A stretch of 8,740 bases of DNA from Acidobacteriaceae bacterium (GTDB lineage Bacteria > Acidobacteriota > Terriglobia > Terriglobales > SbA1): contig PLEA01000283.1 in the NCBI GenBank assembly GCA_003136335.1, positions 1-8,740 of the forward strand, read 5' to 3'. Positions 5,735 through 8,740 of the stretch are shown here, one piece after another (the first letter of the stretch is position 1; the number at the start of each line of letters is the position of its first letter). The notes below the pieces were generated by a model, which saw nothing but the letters and a program-made list of their open reading frames with translations, searched no databases and was not told the origin of the DNA. The translations under genes and the position numbers were made by a program.

Positions 5735-5761
5735 AATGTCTTAACTCAGGGTTAAGACATT
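5735..5761. repeat. perfect 11-bp palindrome between the phosphorylase gene and the phosphoesterase fragment
   Basis: Arms AATGTCTTAAC (5735-5745) and GTTAAGACATT (5751-5761) pair perfectly around the 5-nt loop TCAGG. Outside the arms, ACCGGA on the left and the complement of CCAGG on the right extend the similarity, so the unit looks like two IS ends facing each other. ACCGGAAATGTCTTAACT also resembles the right end of the IS at 4863-4882 (ACCGGACATTTTAACTT). It lies about 50 nt past the phosphorylase stop and could act as a terminator, but on the minus strand only a short ATTT follows the stem. Confidence 0.7.
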
Positions 5762-5807
5762 ACCAGGTGCAACGGCACATAGGATCGAAAAGTCGTGAGC
5801 CGAAATT

Positions 5808-8456
5808 CTATGAACTGGCTCTCATGTCGCTCGACGTTCCTCCCGCGGCTGGAACGTAGCACTTCAGCGTATAGTCCATTACCATGCGATCAGCGTTGAA
5901 GCGCCAGCCCAGGGTGCGGATTGTCCGCTTCATGCGCTTGATCCAGCCCCGAGGAAGGCCATCGCGGTCGCGCTGGTAATACAGTGGAATCACTTCATCG
6001 CGAAGCGCTCGTATTAGGTCTTCGCCGTCGCGGGCATCGTGAACGCTCATGTTGGAATGTGTTCTTCCGGTTCCGATCGCGAAGCCATTCATGTTATCGA
6101 AGGCCTCGGCCCACCATCCGTCCAGAATAGAAAGATTCAGGCCGCCGTTTAGGACCACTTTCTGTCCGCTCGTTCCCGAGGCCTCCAACGGCCGGCGAGG
6201 ATTGTTGAGCCAGACGTCGACGCCTTGCACAAAGTGGCGGCCCACGTTGATGTCATAGTCCTCCACAAATACAAATTTGTCACGGAACTTGGGATCCCGC
6301 ATTAGGTCGGCAATTTGCTGCAACACTCGCTTCCCCGGTTCATCGAGCGGATGAGCCTTGCCGGCAAATACAAATTGCACCGGGCGGTTCGGGTCGTTGA
6401 CCATGGAGGCCAGCCGCTCAATATCCGTCAGGATCAGGTTGGCTCTTTTGTAAGTGGCAAAACGGCGGGCAAAGCCGATGGTGAGAGCATCCGGGCTGAG
6501 TACGCGTTCCAGGCGTTGCAGCACCTCTCGCGATTCTCCCCGGCGCTCCGCCTGAGCGACCGCGCGCCGGCGCACGAACTCGATCAACTGCGATTTCAGG
6601 TTGAGGTGCGTCTCCCACAGTTCGCCGTCATCCACGTCCTCAATTCCCAGCCAGATTTTGGCTTCGCTGCCATGCTGGTTCCAGTTCGTACCCAGATGGC
6701 GATCGTAGAGCTGGAACATTTGCGGAGCCAGCCACGATGGAACGTGCACTCCGTTGGTGATATGTCCGATGGGAACATCGTCTTCCAATTTGTTCCGAAA
6801 TAACTTTGTCCACATGGCGCGCGACACTTCGGCATGCAGCGCCGAAACCGCGTTGGCGCGTCGGGAGAGTCGCAGGGCCAGCACCGTCATACAAAATAGT
6901 TCGTCCGCATTGTTGGGATACTCACGGCCAAGTCCCAGCAGGCTTTCCTGGGACAGTCCCAGCGCTTCGCGAAGCGGCCCAATGTGCTCCTCGACCAGAG
7001 CCGCATCGAAACGGTCGTGTCCCGCCGGCACGGGAGTGTGCGTGGTGAACACCACTTCGCGGCAGATTCGCGGAACCGCTGCCTCAAACGAGATACCTTC
7101 CTCCTCCATCCTCATGCGAATCGCTTCCAGTACCGCAAACCCGCTGTGGCCCTCATTCAGGTGCAGAACGCCCGGAGAAATCCCAAGAGCTTTGAGGGCT
7201 CGCAAGCCGCCCACACCGAGCAACAATTCCTGACGAATGCGGATGCGGAGGTCTCCCCCGTACAAGCGGGATGTAAGCTGGCGGTCTTCGGGAGCGTTGC
7301 CTTCCACGTCGGAATCCAGCAGCAACAGGTCCCGGCGTCCCACTTTCACGCGCCAGACTTTTGCCCGAATCCTGCCACTGCGCGTCTGGATTTCCACGAC
7401 GACCGGCCGGCCGTCTTTGCCGATCGCCACTTCCATCGGCATTTGATTGACGTCGGTTTTGAGATATTCTTCCCGCTGCCACCCGCCAACATCGAGGCGC
7501 TGCCGAAAATATCCCTGGCCATAAAACAAACCAATCCCGACCAGTGGAATGTCGAGATCGGACGCGCTCTTGATGTGATCCCCCGCCAGCACTCCGAGGC
7601 CGCCGGAATAGACTGGCAAGGATTCGTGCAAACCAAATTCCGCGGAGAAATATGCCACCGGATGCGGCCGCAGGACGCCGGCGCGCTGCGCACCCCAAGT
7701 CCGATCGGCTTCCAGATATTCCAGCATGCGGCGATACGCGTAGTTCACCCGGCTATGCAGCATGAGCTCCGCGGCGCGAGTTTCCAGTTTGGCGAGAGGA
7801 ATTTCGTTCAGCAGCGCAACCGGATTGTGATTGAGCTCGCTCCAGCGGGCCGGATCGAGATCGAGGAAGAGACTGGAACAGTTGGGATCCCAACTCCACC
7901 ACAAATTCCGTGCGAGTGCCCACAGCCGCTCCTGCAGCGGAGCGATGAAGCGATCAAGAGTGCGAGCTTCACTCACGACCGGAGCGACTTGAGTGGCAGC
8001 CTCCGTCAGCATTCGAATCTCGTTCTCGCCAAAAACGCGGGATTCGACCGTTTGCACGACGAGAACACCTTGCAGGACTCCCCGATCGATCAAGGGAACA
8101 CCCAGGAATGACTGGTAGGCGTCCTCGCCCGCATCCCGGAAGTACTTGAACCGGGGATGGTGTTTCACCTGTTCCACGGCAACCGGTCGCACCAGTTCCG
8201 CCACCAGGCCGGTGAGCCCTTCATGAACCTCCATTCGCAGAACGCCGATACACTCCTTGCGAAGTCCGACGGTGGCAGCCAACACAAGATTGGCGCGGTC
8301 CGGTTCCAGCAAGTATGCCGAACACACATCGGTCCGAAATCTCTTGGCGATGAGGGCAACCACGTTCATCAGCGTTTCCGCTGGCTGGCCGCCATCCGCC
8401 GCGAGATTTCCAATCTCTTCTAATGTCAGGACATTCCTGACCTCGCTCAAAGGCAC
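5808..8456 (-). CDS. glgP: alpha-glucan (glycogen) phosphorylase, GT35, with N-terminal GAF domain
   Basis: It releases glucose-1-phosphate from the ends of alpha-1,4-glucans using pyridoxal phosphate, in the cytoplasm. GTG 8456 is chosen because AAGGAG sits 6 nt upstream, giving 882 residues. A TTG at 8498 would add 14 residues but has GGAGG 13 nt away. Residues ~11-164 form a GAF domain (TDVCSAYLLEPD, GEGLTGLV-like HEGLTGLVAE, SFLGVPLIDRG, VLVVQT) similar to those of PtsP-type proteins. Residues ~176-286 match the N-terminal DUF3417 region of the TIGR02094 subtype (LWALARNLWWSWDPN). The GT35 core shows SAEFGLHESLPVYSGGLG (271-288), HLNEGHSGF (432-440), FTTHTPVPAGHDRF, HITNGVHVPSW and EASGTSGQK. 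The Lys at codon 6159-6161 (residue 766) is the expected PLP-binding residue, followed by VVLNGGLNLSILDGWW. The core is full length and all key motifs are present. The GAF domain suggests allosteric control by a small ligand, which is not proven. Confidence 0.93.
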   Translation of the reverse strand: MPLSEVRNVLTLEEIGNLAADGGQPAETLMNVVALIAKRFRTDVCSAYLLEPDRANLVLAATVGLRKECIGVLRMEVHEGLTGLVAELVRPVAVEQVKHHPRFKYFRDAGEDAYQSFLGVPLIDRGVLQGVLVVQTVESRVFGENEIRMLTEAATQVAPVVSEARTLDRFIAPLQERLWALARNLWWSWDPNCSSLFLDLDPARWSELNHNPVALLNEIPLAKLETRAAELMLHSRVNYAYRRMLEYLEADRTWGAQRAGVLRPHPVAYFSAEFGLHESLPVYSGGLGVLAGDHIKSASDLDIPLVGIGLFYGQGYFRQRLDVGGWQREEYLKTDVNQMPMEVAIGKDGRPVVVEIQTRSGRIRAKVWRVKVGRRDLLLLDSDVEGNAPEDRQLTSRLYGGDLRIRIRQELLLGVGGLRALKALGISPGVLHLNEGHSGFAVLEAIRMRMEEEGISFEAAVPRICREVVFTTHTPVPAGHDRFDAALVEEHIGPLREALGLSQESLLGLGREYPNNADELFCMTVLALRLSRRANAVSALHAEVSRAMWTKLFRNKLEDDVPIGHITNGVHVPSWLAPQMFQLYDRHLGTNWNQHGSEAKIWLGIEDVDDGELWETHLNLKSQLIEFVRRRAVAQAERRGESREVLQRLERVLSPDALTIGFARRFATYKRANLILTDIERLASMVNDPNRPVQFVFAGKAHPLDEPGKRVLQQIADLMRDPKFRDKFVFVEDYDINVGRHFVQGVDVWLNNPRRPLEASGTSGQKVVLNGGLNLSILDGWWAEAFDNMNGFAIGTGRTHSNMSVHDARDGEDLIRALRDEVIPLYYQRDRDGLPRGWIKRMKRTIRTLGWRFNADRMVMDYTLKCYVPAAGGTSSDMRASS

Positions 8457-8459
8457 GTC

Positions 8460-8467
8460 TTGCTCCT
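8460..8467 (-). promoter_or_regulatory. ribosome binding site deciding the phosphorylase start (GTG 8456)
   Basis: The minus strand reads GAGGAAAAGGAGCAAGACGTG here. AGGAG at a 6-nt spacing from GTG 8456 is much better placed than the GGAGG at 8512-8516, which is 13 nt from the upstream TTG 8498. Confidence 0.6.
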
Positions 8468-8579
8468 TTTCCTCAGCTACCTCTTCGTATCCGTCCAATC
8501 TGTTTCGCTAGCCTCCGTGGGGTCCAAGAACCTTGATCTGCTGCACTAAGGATGAGCCGAAGTCGGCAGGGTTTAACCT

Positions 8580-8608
8580 ATTGTACGGTGTGCGAAAGAA
8601 ATCGTGAA
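8580..8608 (-). promoter_or_regulatory. candidate sigma70-type promoter of the phosphorylase gene
   Basis: On the minus strand TTCACG (8608-8603, -35-like, 4 of 6 consensus bases) and TACAAT (8585-8580, -10-like, 5 of 6) are separated by exactly 17 nt. Transcription would begin near 8573 and leave a leader of roughly 115 nt, including a small GCCG/CGGC hairpin, before GTG 8456. No operator or riboswitch is recognised in the leader. Confidence 0.45.
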
Positions 8609-8740
8609 TGAGGCTCAGATTCTTGGTCGGGAATCGTACCCTCCAGCGGAAGGGGTAAGCTCCGTGCTTGAGATTCAGACCGCTAGACTGCCGCTTCCAC
8701 CGGCGCCGCCTTCCACTCCCGCAGATATAGACCATACATG

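Noticed and set aside
6984..8111. 375-codon plus-strand open frame inside the phosphorylase gene
   Set aside because: It is antisense to highly conserved GT35 coding sequence and has no recognisable domain.
8610..8700. tRNA-like look on the minus strand: GGGTACGATTCCC resembles a T-arm (translated as VRFP)
   Set aside because: Only three T-stem pairs form, the second T-loop base is A instead of T, no matching 5' acceptor strand is found upstream, and no D or anticodon arm folds.
8508..8735. A 75-codon minus-strand open frame upstream of the phosphorylase gene
   Set aside because: It overlaps the best promoter candidate, has no recognisable family sequence and an Arg-rich composition typical of a chance frame, and no convincing ribosome site.

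Overview
The window most likely comes from a soil-type Acidobacteriota (Terriglobia) chromosome or metagenome contig. This is inferred from the combination of gene types: a GH79-type glycosidase, a lipoprotein that joins bacterial Ig-like repeats to a PF04185 phosphoesterase, a GAF-fused alpha-glucan phosphorylase, and an integrase-core transposon of the old ISNCY/IS481-like type. No taxonomic marker gene is present. The DNA is moderately GC-rich and shows several generations of gene decay and IS activity.

Layout from left to right. (1) 1-1257, plus strand: the C-terminal part of a GH79-like glycosidase that runs off the left edge, with both catalytic glutamates visible. (2) 1311-1871, minus strand: a decayed AraC-family regulator with a recognisable C-terminal HTH and at least two apparent frame disruptions. 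(3) 1928-3379, minus strand: an intact lipoprotein with two Ig-like repeats and a PF04185 phosphoesterase domain. (4) About 3449-4891: a complete-looking insertion sequence whose DDE transposase is split over two overlapping frames, with two-part terminal inverted repeats and 17-bp near-identical flanking direct repeats. A nested three-stem inverted-repeat structure lies in its right part. (5) 4909-5335: no gene recognised. (6) 5336-5722, minus strand: a C-terminal fragment of a second PF04185 enzyme, cut off beside a perfect 11-bp palindrome whose outer bases resemble an IS end. (7) 5808-8456, minus strand: GAF-alpha-glucan phosphorylase (GT35), preceded by a plausible promoter and leader. 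(8) 8609-8740: no gene supported.

Functionally the intact genes point to polysaccharide and glycogen turnover (GH79-like enzyme, phosphorylase) and surface phosphate-ester hydrolysis (lipoprotein). Nothing shows that they form one operon. No clear new defence or biosynthetic system is visible. The most noteworthy signals are in the insertion sequence: a lambda-type GGGAAAG slippery heptamer exactly where the transposase changes frame, paired 25-bp-spaced end motifs at both ends, and a cloverleaf-like palindrome array whose three mismatches all become G-U pairs on the minus-strand RNA. Next comes the solo palindromic IS-like end at the truncated phosphoesterase.
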